A stretch of 64,000 bases of DNA from Rummeliibacillus stabekisii (GTDB lineage: Bacteria; Bacillota; Bacilli; Bacillales_A; Planococcaceae), in contig NZ_BJVD01000002.1 in NCBI RefSeq assembly GCF_007988965.1, forward strand, positions 124,001 to 188,000, in the 5' to 3' direction. Position numbers and translations under genes: made by a program. The notes under the pieces are model-generated. The model worked only from the letters and a program-made list of their open reading frames with translations, was not told the DNA's origin and ran no database searches. Each line of letters begins with the position of its first letter. Within the stretch, counting starts at the first letter, position 1. Positions 51,434-61,022 of this stretch are shown in pieces.

Positions 51434-52591
51434 ATGAGAAAAGAATGGTTAATTGAACTATTTTTATTTATAAATAAATGTATTTTTGAATTGTTTAATC
51501 TAATGCCTTTAAAGAAAAAAATTGTATTATTATGTGATTTTGGAGACAACGCGTGCTTTGTGGCGAATGAGCTGGCAAGGCGGGGGGAAAAAGGTTTCAT
51601 CGTGCTGCGTACCTCTAAATGTAAAGAAACATTTAAAGGGACCGGAGCTAAGGCGATTTTGTCGTTTAGTCCAACTAATATAATGGATTATGTGAGAGGT
51701 CTTTATCATTTGGCAACAGCTCGGACCATTTTAATTGATAATTATTTCCCTATTCTGAGTGTGACGAATTTCCGTCCAGATGTAGAGTGTATCCAGCTAT
51801 GGCATGCAGCAGGTGCTGTGAAGAAGTTCGGTATGCAGGATGCGAGCGTGCTGTTTCGCTCTCCCGCTGCAGTACGCCGTTTTAGACGTGTGTACAATCG
51901 TATGAATCGTGTCGTAGTAGGCTCAGACGAGATGGTCCCAATTTTCAAATCCGCATTTGAGATGAAGGATGGTCAGTTTTTACGTTTAGGCATTCCACGT
52001 ACAGACTTTTTCTATGACCTGGATGCTATGGAAGCGGCGAAAATTGCATTGTTCAAAGAATATCCCGACATGATCGGTAAACGCATTATTCTTTATGCGC
52101 CTACTTTCCGCGATCAGCAGCTCAATGCGCAAAGCATTCCGATAGACTTTAAGGATATCATAAACGAACTTGGCGAAAATTATTTATTAATCATTAAATT
52201 GCATCCTGCTGTGGCGCAAAATGTGGCAGCGATGGATCATCCACAAATTATCTCTGTAAAAAATAATGTACCAATTAATGATTTGCTGTGTGTAGCTGAT
52301 TGCGTCATCTCAGATTATTCTTCGATTCCATTTGAATACGCTCTCCTTGGGAAGCCACAAATCTTTTATCCATATGATTTGGAAAAATATGAGATGGAAC
52401 GTGGTTTTTGGACCAACTATGAGGATCTTGTGCCTGGGCCAGTCGTATCAACGGACGATGAACTTGTATACGTTCTACAAAATAATGTATTTGACCTTGA
52501 GCGCATTCAACGATTTTCTGCTTCGTGGAATCAATTCTCGGATGGTCACGCAAGCAGCAAGCTAGTTGATTATTTGCTTGCGCGAAATTAG
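51434..52591 (+). CDS. CDP-glycerol glycerophosphotransferase, TagB-like
   Basis: A 385-residue peripheral membrane transferase: N-terminal hydrophobic anchor (LIELFLFINKCIFELFNLMP), VECIQLWHAAGAVKKFGMQD (His), LGIPRTDFFYD, RIILYAPTFRDQQL, LLIIKLHPAV, DCVISDYSSIPFEYALLGKP (Asp-Tyr-Ser), FYPYDLEKYE. TagB adds the first glycerol phosphate to the linkage unit; TagF polymerises. The short length and the tagD gene 25 bases downstream favour TagB. Confidence 0.85.
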   Translation: MRKEWLIELFLFINKCIFELFNLMPLKKKIVLLCDFGDNACFVANELARRGEKGFIVLRTSKCKETFKGTGAKAILSFSPTNIMDYVRGLYHLATARTILIDNYFPILSVTNFRPDVECIQLWHAAGAVKKFGMQDASVLFRSPAAVRRFRRVYNRMNRVVVGSDEMVPIFKSAFEMKDGQFLRLGIPRTDFFYDLDAMEAAKIALFKEYPDMIGKRIILYAPTFRDQQLNAQSIPIDFKDIINELGENYLLIIKLHPAVAQNVAAMDHPQIISVKNNVPINDLLCVADCVISDYSSIPFEYALLGKPQIFYPYDLEKYEMERGFWTNYEDLVPGPVVSTDDELVYVLQNNVFDLERIQRFSASWNQFSDGHASSKLVDYLLARN

Positions 52592-52616
52592 TTGCGCATT
52601 GAATGGAGGCATTACT

Positions 52617-53006
52617 GTGAAACGAATCATTACATATGGCACATTTGATCTTCTCCATGTCGGCCATATCAATATTTTGCGTCGGGCAAAAGCGCTTGGT
52701 GACTATCTTGTCGTTGCCGTATCAACCGACGAATTCAATGCCATCAAAGGTAAACAAGCATACTACAGCTATGAGGACCGAAAAACCATCCTCGAAGCAG
52801 TCCGGTATGTGGATGAAGTCATCCCTGAAAACAGATGGGAGCAAAAAATTGACGATGTTAAAACACATCGGATTGACACATTTGTCATGGGCCACGACTG
52901 GGAAGGCAAATTTGATTTTCTAAAAGATTATTGCGAAGTGATCTACCTTCCTCGAACAGAAGGTATTTCTACAACGAAAATAAAAGATGATTTAATGACA
53001 AAGTAA
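52617..53006 (+). CDS. tagD: Glycerol-3-phosphate cytidylyltransferase TagD
   Basis: A 129-residue cytidylyltransferase making CDP-glycerol: RIITYGTFDLLHVGHINILR (HxGH), DRKTILEAVRYVDEVIPE, and RTEGISTTKIKDDL. Length equals B. subtilis TagD exactly. GTG 52617 is the start, with GGAGG seven bases upstream. It supplies substrate to the three CDP-polyol phosphotransferases in this window. Confidence 0.95.
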   Translation: MKRIITYGTFDLLHVGHINILRRAKALGDYLVVAVSTDEFNAIKGKQAYYSYEDRKTILEAVRYVDEVIPENRWEQKIDDVKTHRIDTFVMGHDWEGKFDFLKDYCEVIYLPRTEGISTTKIKDDLMTK

Positions 53007-53028
53007 CTGCAGAGCTGTCTCTGCAGTT
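53005..53028 (+). terminator. Terminator of tagB-tagD
   Basis: Perfect AACTGCAGAG/CTCTGCAGTT stem, four-base loop, followed by TTTT; it starts inside the stop codon. Confidence 0.95.
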
Positions 53029-53229
53029 TTTTATTTGGTTGCAGGTTCTCTAGGACGCTTCTACTCATTTTATTAAAGTGAAAATAACTATCAGTACAGC
53101 TCTTAACTAGTATAAACTTTCTTTGTCTGTTATTTACTTATAAATTGTTTTTATGAACTCCCTTAACCTATCAATATTATTCAGACATATAGTAAAAAAC
53201 AAAAATGCGAATGAATAAGATATTGAGTG

Positions 53230-53622
53230 TTATTCATTATTCCACTCCTGAATATTCTCTTTATAATCCTTAAAAAATTTACCTAATGTTAATAAATATA
53301 ATATCCAAATAACGTATCCTGTGGAATCCACCCCATGCTGAGAACGTCCACCCAACAAATAAAAAATAACAATTAAAACCATCATACATGTAGCAATTAA
53401 AGCCTCTACTAACGCTTCCTGTTTCTTACCTATTGTCCATCTAAACTTTTCATTTTTAGAAAAATAATAATTCAATATTAGAACTACTACTAACAAAATA
53501 AGCAAAAATGCAAATATAAAATTACTGCCTCGCACAAAAAAATCGAAAAATAATATAAATGCTAAAATTATATTAAATATAAAAAAAGTGATTTTTTCCA
53601 AAAACACACTTCCTTTTCTCAC
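53230..53622 (-). CDS. Small four-helix membrane protein
   Basis: About 130 residues with four hydrophobic helices (ITFFIFNIILAFILFFDFFV, FIFAFLLILLVVVLILNYYF, ALIATCMMVLIVIFYLLGG, YVIWILYLLTLGKFF). GTG 53622 has GAGGTGA close by; TTG 53601 with AGGA is the alternative. A GAATGAATAA/TTATTCATT hairpin overlaps its end. Family not recognised. Confidence 0.7.
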   Translation of the reverse strand: MRKGSVFLEKITFFIFNIILAFILFFDFFVRGSNFIFAFLLILLVVVLILNYYFSKNEKFRWTIGKKQEALVEALIATCMMVLIVIFYLLGGRSQHGVDSTGYVIWILYLLTLGKFFKDYKENIQEWNNE

Positions 53623-53826
53623 AGGTCACCTCTGTTAGTTAATAATACCAATATTGAAAAGATGAGTAAATTAAATATTCACTTCTCCAACACTTCCTAC
53701 TATGATCTATATCTTAATCTATGCATTTAATAATATCTTTTCCTACCTTAAAAATTATAACTACGATTTTCTTTTTAATATTTCGTCGTAAATGATAAAT
53801 CATTGACGATCAAATAATATAAAAAA

Positions 53827-53853
53827 ACTGCCCACACATAACGAATGGGCAGT
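53827..53853 (-). terminator. Terminator of the pyruvyltransferase-like gene
   Basis: ACTGCCCA/TGGGCAGT stem; the minus strand continues TTTTTTT. Confidence 0.85.
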
Positions 53854-53860
53854 CTTTATT

Positions 53861-55255
53861 TTATTTCTTCGCAAACATGTTTGCAATTTTCAATGCTGTG
53901 CGAACGGATTTACGGTTTAATGTACCTTGCAGGTGTTTGATTTGTTTTTCTTTTTCTTCTAGTCTGCGTTTTTCAGCAGAGCCGCTTGAAGGTGCTTTTG
54001 CTTTTGGTGCATTTTTGTTTTCAAGCTCTGAAAGTGTTTCAAAACGTTTTACCGCTTCTGGAATTGTGCAGCTTGTAATAGGTTCTAGAGGTGGCTGTAA
54101 ATCAACACCAGCTAGCTTTTCATCAAGCGGAATGCGTGTTGGCTCGTTGCCATTTTTATAGATATGATCGATTTTGCTTAAATTTAGGAAATCGATATAA
54201 CGATCAAAATTCTCACCTTGATATTTTGATGCTTCATGGAAATCTACTTTTTCAATTAAGTCCCAAATGTTTGTGTTGTCGTCAATATCCTTTGCCCATA
54301 CATGTGTTAAATGATGGTACTCAGTTAATTCGCGCATACGGCCATCTTTTGGAATCATCAAGCTTGGCGTTCCGGCAATTGTTGACGTAATGTTGCCGTG
54401 TAAACGTGCGCCGAATGCAAAGTCTGCTTGTTGCAAGAATTCTAACCATGTAGGAACGTTTAGGAAATAGCGAACGCGGTTATTAGCATAAACAGGATCT
54501 GTAATTTTTCCTGGATAGTTGCCATGTTCGATTTTCGGAATTTCTGGATAGCCAATATACGTCAATCTCAATTCTTTCAGCCATTGCGGGATGAAGTAAT
54601 GATTTGGGAATTCATCCATGCTACGTGTAATGAAATCTAACACATTTTTCGGTGAAAGACGTGACGAATTGACAGCAACCATAGATTCCGGCGTAATATT
54701 CGTCTCACGGATTTTTAGCTCTCGGCCAAACGTGTACATAGATGGACACCCGATTGCCATATGATCAACACCGTCTTTAAAGCCAAGGCGAGACAGATAA
54801 TCCGCCGTAATTTGGCCGCGCACCCCGATCATTGGAGATCTTTTTAATACAGCTTTTACAAATGCTTTTACGTCTTCGTCAAATTCAAATTCATCATCCG
54901 GTTTAGGATCGAATGTTGTACGTAAGCCAACGCCTATTACGTAAACAGGAATTTTTAATTTGTTGATTAACTGTGTATATCTGCGAAGTGTTGGCACAAA
55001 ATCTTTACGGAATGCATCCGCAAGCGGAATTAGATAAGCATCATACGTTTCATTGATATAGTCTGCATCTTTTGGGTTGATTTTATAATAATCGGGCACG
55101 AATTCTACGTTCTCATCCGTCATTAATGTACGGTACACACTGTATGCATAAATAAGGTTGCCTACATTTCCGCCAATTGAATTGTTCACAATCATCTCAG
55201 CGGGGCTAAACGTTTGAAATGGCGTAATCCCTGAGCGTATTAAATATTTCTTCAT
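53861..55255 (-). CDS. Polysaccharide pyruvyltransferase-like protein
   Basis: A 464-residue protein of the PssM/CsaB-like superfamily: SIGGNVGNLIYAYSVYRTLM at the N-terminus, IPVYVIGVGLRT, SPMIGVRGQITADYLSRLGF, and the C-terminal donor site ADFAFGARLHGNITSTIAGT with PSLMIP. These enzymes place pyruvyl ketals on surface glycans; in Bacillales, pyruvylated wall polymers hold S-layer proteins. The last 60 residues are a basic coiled coil (RRLEEKEKQIKHLQGTLNRK). Lies 34 bases after a glycerophosphotransferase. A related glycosyltransferase fold is the alternative. Confidence 0.75.
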   Translation of the reverse strand: MKKYLIRSGITPFQTFSPAEMIVNNSIGGNVGNLIYAYSVYRTLMTDENVEFVPDYYKINPKDADYINETYDAYLIPLADAFRKDFVPTLRRYTQLINKLKIPVYVIGVGLRTTFDPKPDDEFEFDEDVKAFVKAVLKRSPMIGVRGQITADYLSRLGFKDGVDHMAIGCPSMYTFGRELKIRETNITPESMVAVNSSRLSPKNVLDFITRSMDEFPNHYFIPQWLKELRLTYIGYPEIPKIEHGNYPGKITDPVYANNRVRYFLNVPTWLEFLQQADFAFGARLHGNITSTIAGTPSLMIPKDGRMRELTEYHHLTHVWAKDIDDNTNIWDLIEKVDFHEASKYQGENFDRYIDFLNLSKIDHIYKNGNEPTRIPLDEKLAGVDLQPPLEPITSCTIPEAVKRFETLSELENKNAPKAKAPSSGSAEKRRLEEKEKQIKHLQGTLNRKSVRTALKIANMFAKK

Positions 55256-55289
55256 GTGTTGATAACACTCCTTCTTCTTTCATAGGGGG

Positions 55290-56468
55290 TTAAGACTTGG
55301 AAGCCATGCAAGCGTCAATTAAATCCGCTACACGTTCAGTAGATTTGCCATCCAAATCCTCAAAGAATTTGTCTGTAAATGTTTTATAATCTACAGCTTT
55401 CACATCTTTTAATTGAATTGCTTCATCAATCATGGCATCACAGGTACGGACAATCGGACCTGGCGTAAAGTCTTGGTACGGAATATAGAAATCACGCGTT
55501 TCGATATATTCTTCAAGGTCAAAGCAATAAAAAATCATGGGTTTATTTAATAATGCGTATTCAAAGCAAACAGATGAGTAGTCTGTGATTAACACGTCTG
55601 TAATAAACAATAAATCATTTACGCTTGGATATTTCGTGAAATCTTGAATCTTATCCTTGTATTCAGCAGGGATATGAACTTTCTTCTTCACAAATGGATG
55701 CATTTTGATTAGGAAGATGGTATTGTCATCCAACTTTTCGTAAATACGATCGAAATCAAGCATCTCCATCGGAAAGTGTGCACTGCTTTGGCCATTTCCT
55801 CTAAAAGTTGGCGCATAGAGTACGATTTTCTTCCCTCTAAATTCCGGATACTTAGTATACAACATTTCTTCTTTATCTTTCTTGTATGTTTCATCGAAGA
55901 AAACATCAGTACGTGGAATCCCAGTAGGAATAACCTTGTCCAAAGAAACACCAAAGCCTTCCGCATAGAAGGGCGCAACAGTCGAAGAGCTGACCGTTAC
56001 CTTTGTATAGTTTTTGTGGTTTTTGGAATTCGGATCTGGACCACCAACTTTGCCGACACGGCTATAGCCGAATGTTTTAAATGCGCCCACTGCATGCCAA
56101 AGCTGAATTAAATCAGCATTTTTACGGATTTTCAGCGGGTACACCATTGGATAAAAATCATCGACCATGATGACTTTTGATGTAGCCATATTATAGGCTA
56201 GTTGGATAATTTCTAAATATCTTTTGCGTTTTTTAACACTTTCTTTTAGCAAGAAATAATATTCATAATTATGCCTTCTCTTCAACTCATCATAAACAAA
56301 TTGAAAATTGTCGCTCAATGTTTTGCGGCTATCTGAAAGAATCGAGATTTTGTTGTTATTGATTGGCAATAGAGAAAACATTTTATAAAGTGCTTGGAAT
56401 ATTTCTCTTTTGAATTTTCTATCTAGTTTCTTCCGAAATTTCTTTTTCACTTTTTTTAGCTTCTTCAA
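55290..56468 (-). CDS. CDP-glycerol/ribitol phosphotransferase family protein, copy 2
   Basis: A 392-residue TagB/TagF-type transferase: very basic N-terminus (KKLKKVKKKFRKKLDRKFKR) for membrane contact, DLIQLWHAVGAFKTFGYSRV, TGIPRTDVFF, KKIVLYAPTFRGNG, DVLITDYSSVCFEYALLNKP. TTG 56468 has GAGG eight bases before it. It forms a run with a family 2 glycosyltransferase and the pyruvyltransferase-like gene. Polymer primer/polymerase role in a second surface polymer is likely. Confidence 0.85.
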   Translation of the reverse strand: MKKLKKVKKKFRKKLDRKFKREIFQALYKMFSLLPINNNKISILSDSRKTLSDNFQFVYDELKRRHNYEYYFLLKESVKKRKRYLEIIQLAYNMATSKVIMVDDFYPMVYPLKIRKNADLIQLWHAVGAFKTFGYSRVGKVGGPDPNSKNHKNYTKVTVSSSTVAPFYAEGFGVSLDKVIPTGIPRTDVFFDETYKKDKEEMLYTKYPEFRGKKIVLYAPTFRGNGQSSAHFPMEMLDFDRIYEKLDDNTIFLIKMHPFVKKKVHIPAEYKDKIQDFTKYPSVNDLLFITDVLITDYSSVCFEYALLNKPMIFYCFDLEEYIETRDFYIPYQDFTPGPIVRTCDAMIDEAIQLKDVKAVDYKTFTDKFFEDLDGKSTERVADLIDACMASKS

Positions 56469-56638
56469 TGCATGTACCTCTTTTACCGTTTAATGAAAAT
56501 ATTATGGCGTCATTGTGTTGTTTCTGTAATCGCTTCATTCGCCACACCTTTTTGCCGTATAACTTTCTACATTATAAAGTTTTTTCTTCATTCGTTCCAG
56601 TGGATTCCACTAAATCACGACAAATTGTGCTATTCTTC

Positions 56639-57733
56639 TCATCCTTCTGTTTTGTTACCGCTTTGTGATTTCTTTTCTGATTTTAACTTTTTGATTTCTT
56701 TTTTCAACTCTTTATTTTCTTTTCTAAGCTTTTTGACATCTGTGGTTAAGGTTCTTAGCTTTTCCGCAATTGTTAGTTTATATAAATCATTTTCACGAAT
56801 ATAGTATAATCTTTCACTAAATGTAGCTGTTACGTATTGGTCTGCTTCCTCAGGCATGTTCTCGTTGATAAAACGTGAGAAGGCAAGAAGCCATTCTTTC
56901 TTTTGTCCCATTGTCATGTGCTTGTTCTTGAAGAAATCCTTTGATTGTCCATGTCGGAACATGCGCGTCACAAATTTGCCCGCCAGTTTATGCTTGTACT
57001 CTGTATCTCCGACAGAACCTTGATATATGGAATGAAGGATGTCAGCCATTAAACGAAAATATAAATCTGTATTTAGTTCATTTTCCGATAAATGTCCATC
57101 CTCGTGCTTCGTCACAAAGTAGCAATCATAATCAGCTACAATTGAGATTTGCTCTGTATTGCAATACATGGCAACTGTGAATGCTTGGTCCTCTGCTACA
57201 ATGGCATCTGCGTCAAAAGATAGCTGCAACGCACGCACTTTCTCTAATCTGAACATTTTGAGGGCTGACAAGGCATAGAACAGGCTGTCATCTAGTATTT
57301 CTGCCTTCTCTAAATTCCCTTTGGCAAAAATAGCTTCCGGTACTTTCCTACCCTTCACGCCGACATATTTACCGATCACTATATCGGAATTGTTTGCATG
57401 GCCATATGCATACATTCTTTCTAGGGCTTCTGCACCCAAATAGTCATCACTATCGACAAAAAAGATATACTCGCCTTGCGCCATGGCGATTGCTTCATTT
57501 CTCGGTACACTGGCACCGCCCGAATTTTCTCTGCGATAAATTGTTTGGATGAGCGATGGGTAGCGCATTTTGAAATACTCAAGTATGCTCTGCGTCCGGT
57601 CAGTTGATGCATCATCCACGACAATAACCTCATACTCATCTTTATTTAAAGATTGTTCTACAATTGAATTCAAGCATGTTTCAATATATTGTTCAGCATT
57701 ATACACGGGAACTGCTACGGTTACTTTTTTCAT
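56639..57733 (-). CDS. Family 2 glycosyltransferase with C-terminal coiled coil
   Basis: A 364-residue GT2 enzyme: VTVAVPVYNAEQYIETCLNS, VIVVDDASTDRTQSILE, IFFVDSDDYLGAEALERMYA (DxD). A C-terminal helical region ends in a Lys-rich coiled coil (KLRKENKELKKEIKKLKSEK). ATG 57733 has GGAGG nine bases before it. Similar to teichoic acid TarS/TarQ-like and other wall glycan transferases. Substrate unknown. Confidence 0.85.
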   Translation of the reverse strand: MKKVTVAVPVYNAEQYIETCLNSIVEQSLNKDEYEVIVVDDASTDRTQSILEYFKMRYPSLIQTIYRRENSGGASVPRNEAIAMAQGEYIFFVDSDDYLGAEALERMYAYGHANNSDIVIGKYVGVKGRKVPEAIFAKGNLEKAEILDDSLFYALSALKMFRLEKVRALQLSFDADAIVAEDQAFTVAMYCNTEQISIVADYDCYFVTKHEDGHLSENELNTDLYFRLMADILHSIYQGSVGDTEYKHKLAGKFVTRMFRHGQSKDFFKNKHMTMGQKKEWLLAFSRFINENMPEEADQYVTATFSERLYYIRENDLYKLTIAEKLRTLTTDVKKLRKENKELKKEIKKLKSEKKSQSGNKTEG

Positions 57734-57918
57734 ATCCAAAACCTCCACTCATAGTATATCCATTTTTTCCTTATATCCCAATTTAGTATTTTATAATCTT
57801 TTATCAATGATTTTATAGGCAACATTAGGTTTTTAAGTAGAAGAAAAACAATTAACAAATAAAAAGTCCGTATATAATTAAATTAGAGAGAATTTTTTAT
57901 TTAGAAGGAGGGGTCTAT

Positions 57919-58383
57919 ATGCAGTATACGATTGAACCAATTGCCTTTGTTAACAATACAAGAAAGGATATTGCGGATGATCAATGGGGTCCAGTCATAT
58001 CAACAATTGAACTTGTGGAAAATATAGATGAAGCCTTACTAAGAGGCATTCATGAATTCTCACATCTAGAAATCATTTTTTACTTTGATAAGGTTTCAGA
58101 CGATAAAATTCAGTATGAAGCAAGACATCCAAGAAACAATACAAATTATCCAGAGGTCGGCATTTTTGCGCAACGGGGAAAAAACAGGCCGAATAAAATA
58201 GGTGTCACGATCGTTGAGCTGATTGAACTAAAACAGCGATCCTTCATTGTAAAGGGGTTAGATGCAATCGACGGCACACCTATTATTGATATTAAGCCTG
58301 TAATGAAGGAATTTTTGCCTAGAAATGAAGTAAGACAACCGGATTGGTCCGTTTCTTTAATGAAAAATTATTGGGGAGATTAA
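57919..58383 (+). CDS. TrmO-like tRNA methyltransferase (TsaA/YaeB family)
   Basis: A 154-residue SAM-dependent beta-barrel methylase: YTIEPIAFVNNTRKDIADDQ, SHLEIIFYFDKV, ARHPRN and VGIFAQRGKNRPNKIGVTIV, the TsaA/YaeB signature. TrmO methylates N6-threonylcarbamoyladenosine 37 of tRNAs. AAGGAGG before the ATG. Single-gene unit. Confidence 0.9.
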   Translation: MQYTIEPIAFVNNTRKDIADDQWGPVISTIELVENIDEALLRGIHEFSHLEIIFYFDKVSDDKIQYEARHPRNNTNYPEVGIFAQRGKNRPNKIGVTIVELIELKQRSFIVKGLDAIDGTPIIDIKPVMKEFLPRNEVRQPDWSVSLMKNYWGD

Positions 58384-58406
58384 ACCCTCATTAATGTGTA
58401 AGAAAA

Positions 58407-58439
58407 ATACCCGTATACAAACAAGATGTATACGGGTAT
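58407..58439. terminator. Hairpin between converging genes
   Basis: ATACCCGTATAC and its perfect complement, nine-base loop; a T-run follows on the minus strand only. Confidence 0.75.
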
Positions 58440-58470
58440 CGGGTATTCAACATGAATTTTGAATGCAATT

Positions 58471-58571
58471 GTAGCGGAAGACGGCGACCCCTGTGGGAAA
58501 AGCTTGAGCTAAAACCCTGCATGAGGAGATTGATGCCAAGCTCGCGGAAAGCGCCGTCTGGAGCGGAACAA
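58471..58571. repeat. Bacillaceae-type intergenic palindromic repeat
   Basis: GCGGAAGACGGCGACCCCTG at the left and GCGGAAAGCGCCGTCTGGAG at the right share the inverted pair AGACGGCG/CGCCGTCT. The sequence matches a GC-rich repeat seen many times between genes in Bacillaceae (GCGACTCCTGCGGGA...GCGGAAAGC type). Its base composition differs sharply from its surroundings. Confidence 0.8.
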
Positions 58572-58598
58572 TTATTGAAAAACAATTAGATAGTACTT

Positions 58599-59585
58599 CT
58601 AAAATTTAACAATCGTTCTACCTACATGCTGACCATTTTTAATAGCTTCAATTGTTTGTGGTACTTCATCAAGCGAGATTTCATTTATTAAGGTCGTTTG
58701 AGAAATATTCCAGTCATTGGCTATTCTCTCCCAAACAGCAGGGCGATCTTCAATTGGTACATTTACTGAGTCAATGCCCAAAAGGCTTATTCCTCTCAGT
58801 ATAAATGGCAACACAGTTGATGATATTTTTATACCCCCTGCATTTCCACACATACTCATACTACCACCATAAGAAATTTGAGGAATGAGGACAGAAGCAA
58901 TGTCGCCGCCCACAGTGTCTAGGACAAAGTCAAAATTTTGCTTATTCAACGGTTTATTCAGTTCCCCTAATTCATGTGCAAAAACGATCTCTGTTGCTCC
59001 TAAAGACTTTGCGACCTCTGCCTGATAATCCTTTCGAACTAAAGCAGCGATATTTTTGTAACCTATTTTAGATAAAATCTGTAAAGCTACGCTACCTACT
59101 CCACCGGTTGAGCCAGTGACTAGGATTCTAGCATCTTTGTTTACATCCAAGCCTTTCTTTTCTAAAGCCATGATAGAGAGGGAGGCCGTAAATCCAGCTG
59201 TTCCAAAAACCATAGCATCCTTTAAGGTTAAGTTGTTTGGCAATGGAACAATCCAATCCCCTGGTATTCTCGCATATTCTGCAAACCCGCCTGTATAGCT
59301 CACTCCAGTACCAAAGCCTGTAACCAATACTTTCTGACCTTCTGTATATCGGCTATCTGTTGAACTAACAACAGTTCCACTTAAATCAATACCAGGTATC
59401 ATTGGATAATTCCGTATCACTCCTGCATTTTTTTGAACGGCTAACATATCCTTATAATTTATGGAAGAGTATGCTACCTTAATTAACACTTCTCCCTCAG
59501 AAAGAGCGTCCATATGAACATCCTCTAACCCATAAATGACCTGATCTTTTTGTTCCTTTACCACTATTGCCTTGAATGTATCCAT
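58599..59585 (-). CDS. NADPH:quinone/acrylyl-CoA reductase, YhdH/YhfP family
   Basis: A 328-residue zinc-free medium-chain reductase: SSINYKDMLAVQKNAGVIRN, PMIPGIDLSGTVV, ILVTGSTGGVGSVALQILSK (NADPH site), and VPIEDRPAVWERIANDW-NIS. Reduces quinones or acryloyl-type electrophiles. AAGGAGGAAG before the ATG. It is divergent from a MarR regulator 102 bases away, a typical target-regulator pair. Confidence 0.9.
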   Translation of the reverse strand: MDTFKAIVVKEQKDQVIYGLEDVHMDALSEGEVLIKVAYSSINYKDMLAVQKNAGVIRNYPMIPGIDLSGTVVSSTDSRYTEGQKVLVTGFGTGVSYTGGFAEYARIPGDWIVPLPNNLTLKDAMVFGTAGFTASLSIMALEKKGLDVNKDARILVTGSTGGVGSVALQILSKIGYKNIAALVRKDYQAEVAKSLGATEIVFAHELGELNKPLNKQNFDFVLDTVGGDIASVLIPQISYGGSMSMCGNAGGIKISSTVLPFILRGISLLGIDSVNVPIEDRPAVWERIANDWNISQTTLINEISLDEVPQTIEAIKNGQHVGRTIVKF

Positions 59586-59687
59586 AGATATCTTCCTCCT
59601 TTTGCTACAAAATACTTCTGATACAAAACTATTTCATTACAAAAGTTACCATGATATTATAGGTAATGTCAATTTGGAGGAGATTTA

Positions 59688-60107
59688 ATGGAATTAAAAG
59701 AGTGTATCAATTTTTTACTAAGCGTAAGTCAAAATAAAGTGTTTAAATACTTCAGCAAGCTATTAGAGGAATATGGCGTGACACCAGCTCAATATGGTGT
59801 GTTGAATTGTCTGTGGAGAGAAGGACAATTATCCCCTAAGCAAATTGGAGAAATGGTCCACTTAGAAGCCCCTACAGTCTCGGGAATATTAGATAAAATG
59901 CAAAAGGCCGGATTAATAGAACGTTCGGTAGATCCAAACAATCGTAGAAATGTTTTGGTCATAGCTACTCAAAAGTCGAATGAAATCAGAGAAGAAGTAG
60001 AGGTAGCCACAAATAAGCTAAATGATAAGGTTCTTCAAGATTTAACTGAAAGCGATACGGAAGCGTTAAAAAAAGCATTAGAAGCTATAATAAAGTCTGA
60101 TTTCTAA
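59688..60107 (+). CDS. MarR-family regulator
   Basis: A 139-residue winged-helix repressor: TPAQYGVLNCLWREGQLSPK, QIGEMVHLEAPTVSGILDKM (recognition helix), ERSVDPNNRRNVLVI (wing). GGAGGAG before the ATG. TTACC/GGTAA around 59646 in the divergent spacer is a possible operator. It probably controls the adjacent reductase; no Cys is present, so a thiol switch is unlikely. Confidence 0.9.
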   Translation: MELKECINFLLSVSQNKVFKYFSKLLEEYGVTPAQYGVLNCLWREGQLSPKQIGEMVHLEAPTVSGILDKMQKAGLIERSVDPNNRRNVLVIATQKSNEIREEVEVATNKLNDKVLQDLTESDTEALKKALEAIIKSDF

Positions 60108-60127
60108 TGAACTTATTCTGTCTAAGA

Positions 60128-60156
60128 AAGGACAACACATTAAAGGTGTTGTCCTT
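60128..60156. terminator. Bidirectional terminator
   Basis: Perfect AAGGACAACAC/GTGTTGTCCTT stem with T-runs both ways between converging genes. Confidence 0.95.
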
Positions 60157-60159
60157 TTT

Positions 60160-60798
60160 TCAGCTCACTAGTAGTCTCTTTGTCGCTAACACAAACTCAA
60201 CTAGGAAATACCCTGCAAAGCATAATAAAATACACCCAGCAATAACCGATACCCATTTGATCATGGTTTGATTCATCACTTTCCTTGTTACAGCAACAAT
60301 AGAAAGCAGACCAATATCATGAAGTAAAATTCCGCTTAATATCCCCGCTCCAACAACTAAAAATTTCGTTGGTTGAGTCATATCATAGGAATCAGAAAGT
60401 ACAGCGCCAAAAACAGAAATCCAAAACATAAGATTTCCTGGTGAAAGAGCTACGAATAAGCCATTAAGATAGGAGCTAAAAAATGATACATTCGATTTAT
60501 CACCAGCAAGTGCAATGTCTTGATTTGAGTTTTTAATAGAATCATACCCTAAATAAGCTAAGAAAAAAGCACCAATCAGCCACATTGGTATTTGTATATA
60601 AGATATAGAAAGTATAGATGCCAATCCCATATATAAGGCAATGATTAATAGGAAATCGACCGTCATTCCACCTAACCCTACAGCCCATCCTTGCATAAAT
60701 CCTTTTTTCAGACCTTGTTTCGTCATTTCCACCGTCATAGCTCCTACAGGCATTGCAATTGCAAGACCAGCTATTAAATATGTAAAATATAAACTCAA
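60160..60798 (-). CDS. LysE-family amino acid exporter
   Basis: A 212-residue membrane protein with six helices and the LysE signature AMPVGAMTVEMTKQGLKKGF followed by GGMTVDFLLIIALYMG and ALSPGNLMFWISVFGAV. TTG 60798 is chosen since GGGAG is seven bases upstream and it places the first helix at the N-terminus. Exports an amino acid or relative. Confidence 0.85.
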   Translation of the reverse strand: MSLYFTYLIAGLAIAMPVGAMTVEMTKQGLKKGFMQGWAVGLGGMTVDFLLIIALYMGLASILSISYIQIPMWLIGAFFLAYLGYDSIKNSNQDIALAGDKSNVSFFSSYLNGLFVALSPGNLMFWISVFGAVLSDSYDMTQPTKFLVVGAGILSGILLHDIGLLSIVAVTRKVMNQTMIKWVSVIAGCILLCFAGYFLVEFVLATKRLLVS

Positions 60799-60957
60799 AA
60801 AAACACTCCCTTCAGCACTTTCTCCATCCACATATTTCTATTTTTAATATAGCATATATTTTTAAATAATTATTCATTATTTTAAATTTTCATACAAAAT
60901 TATACTAGTTAGGGGGTTTTTTAGTCTATATACATTAAACAAATATGGAGCAACTTC

Positions 60958-60989
60958 AAGAAGGGCAACACATAGTGATGTCCTTCTTA
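60958..60989 (-). terminator. Hairpin after the aminotransferase gene
   Basis: AAGAAGG/CCTTCTT with partly paired interior, 33 bases beyond the stop; weak T-tract. Confidence 0.55.
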
Positions 60990-61022
60990 ATTGTCTTATC
61001 TAGTTTTGATTATAAGCGCATA

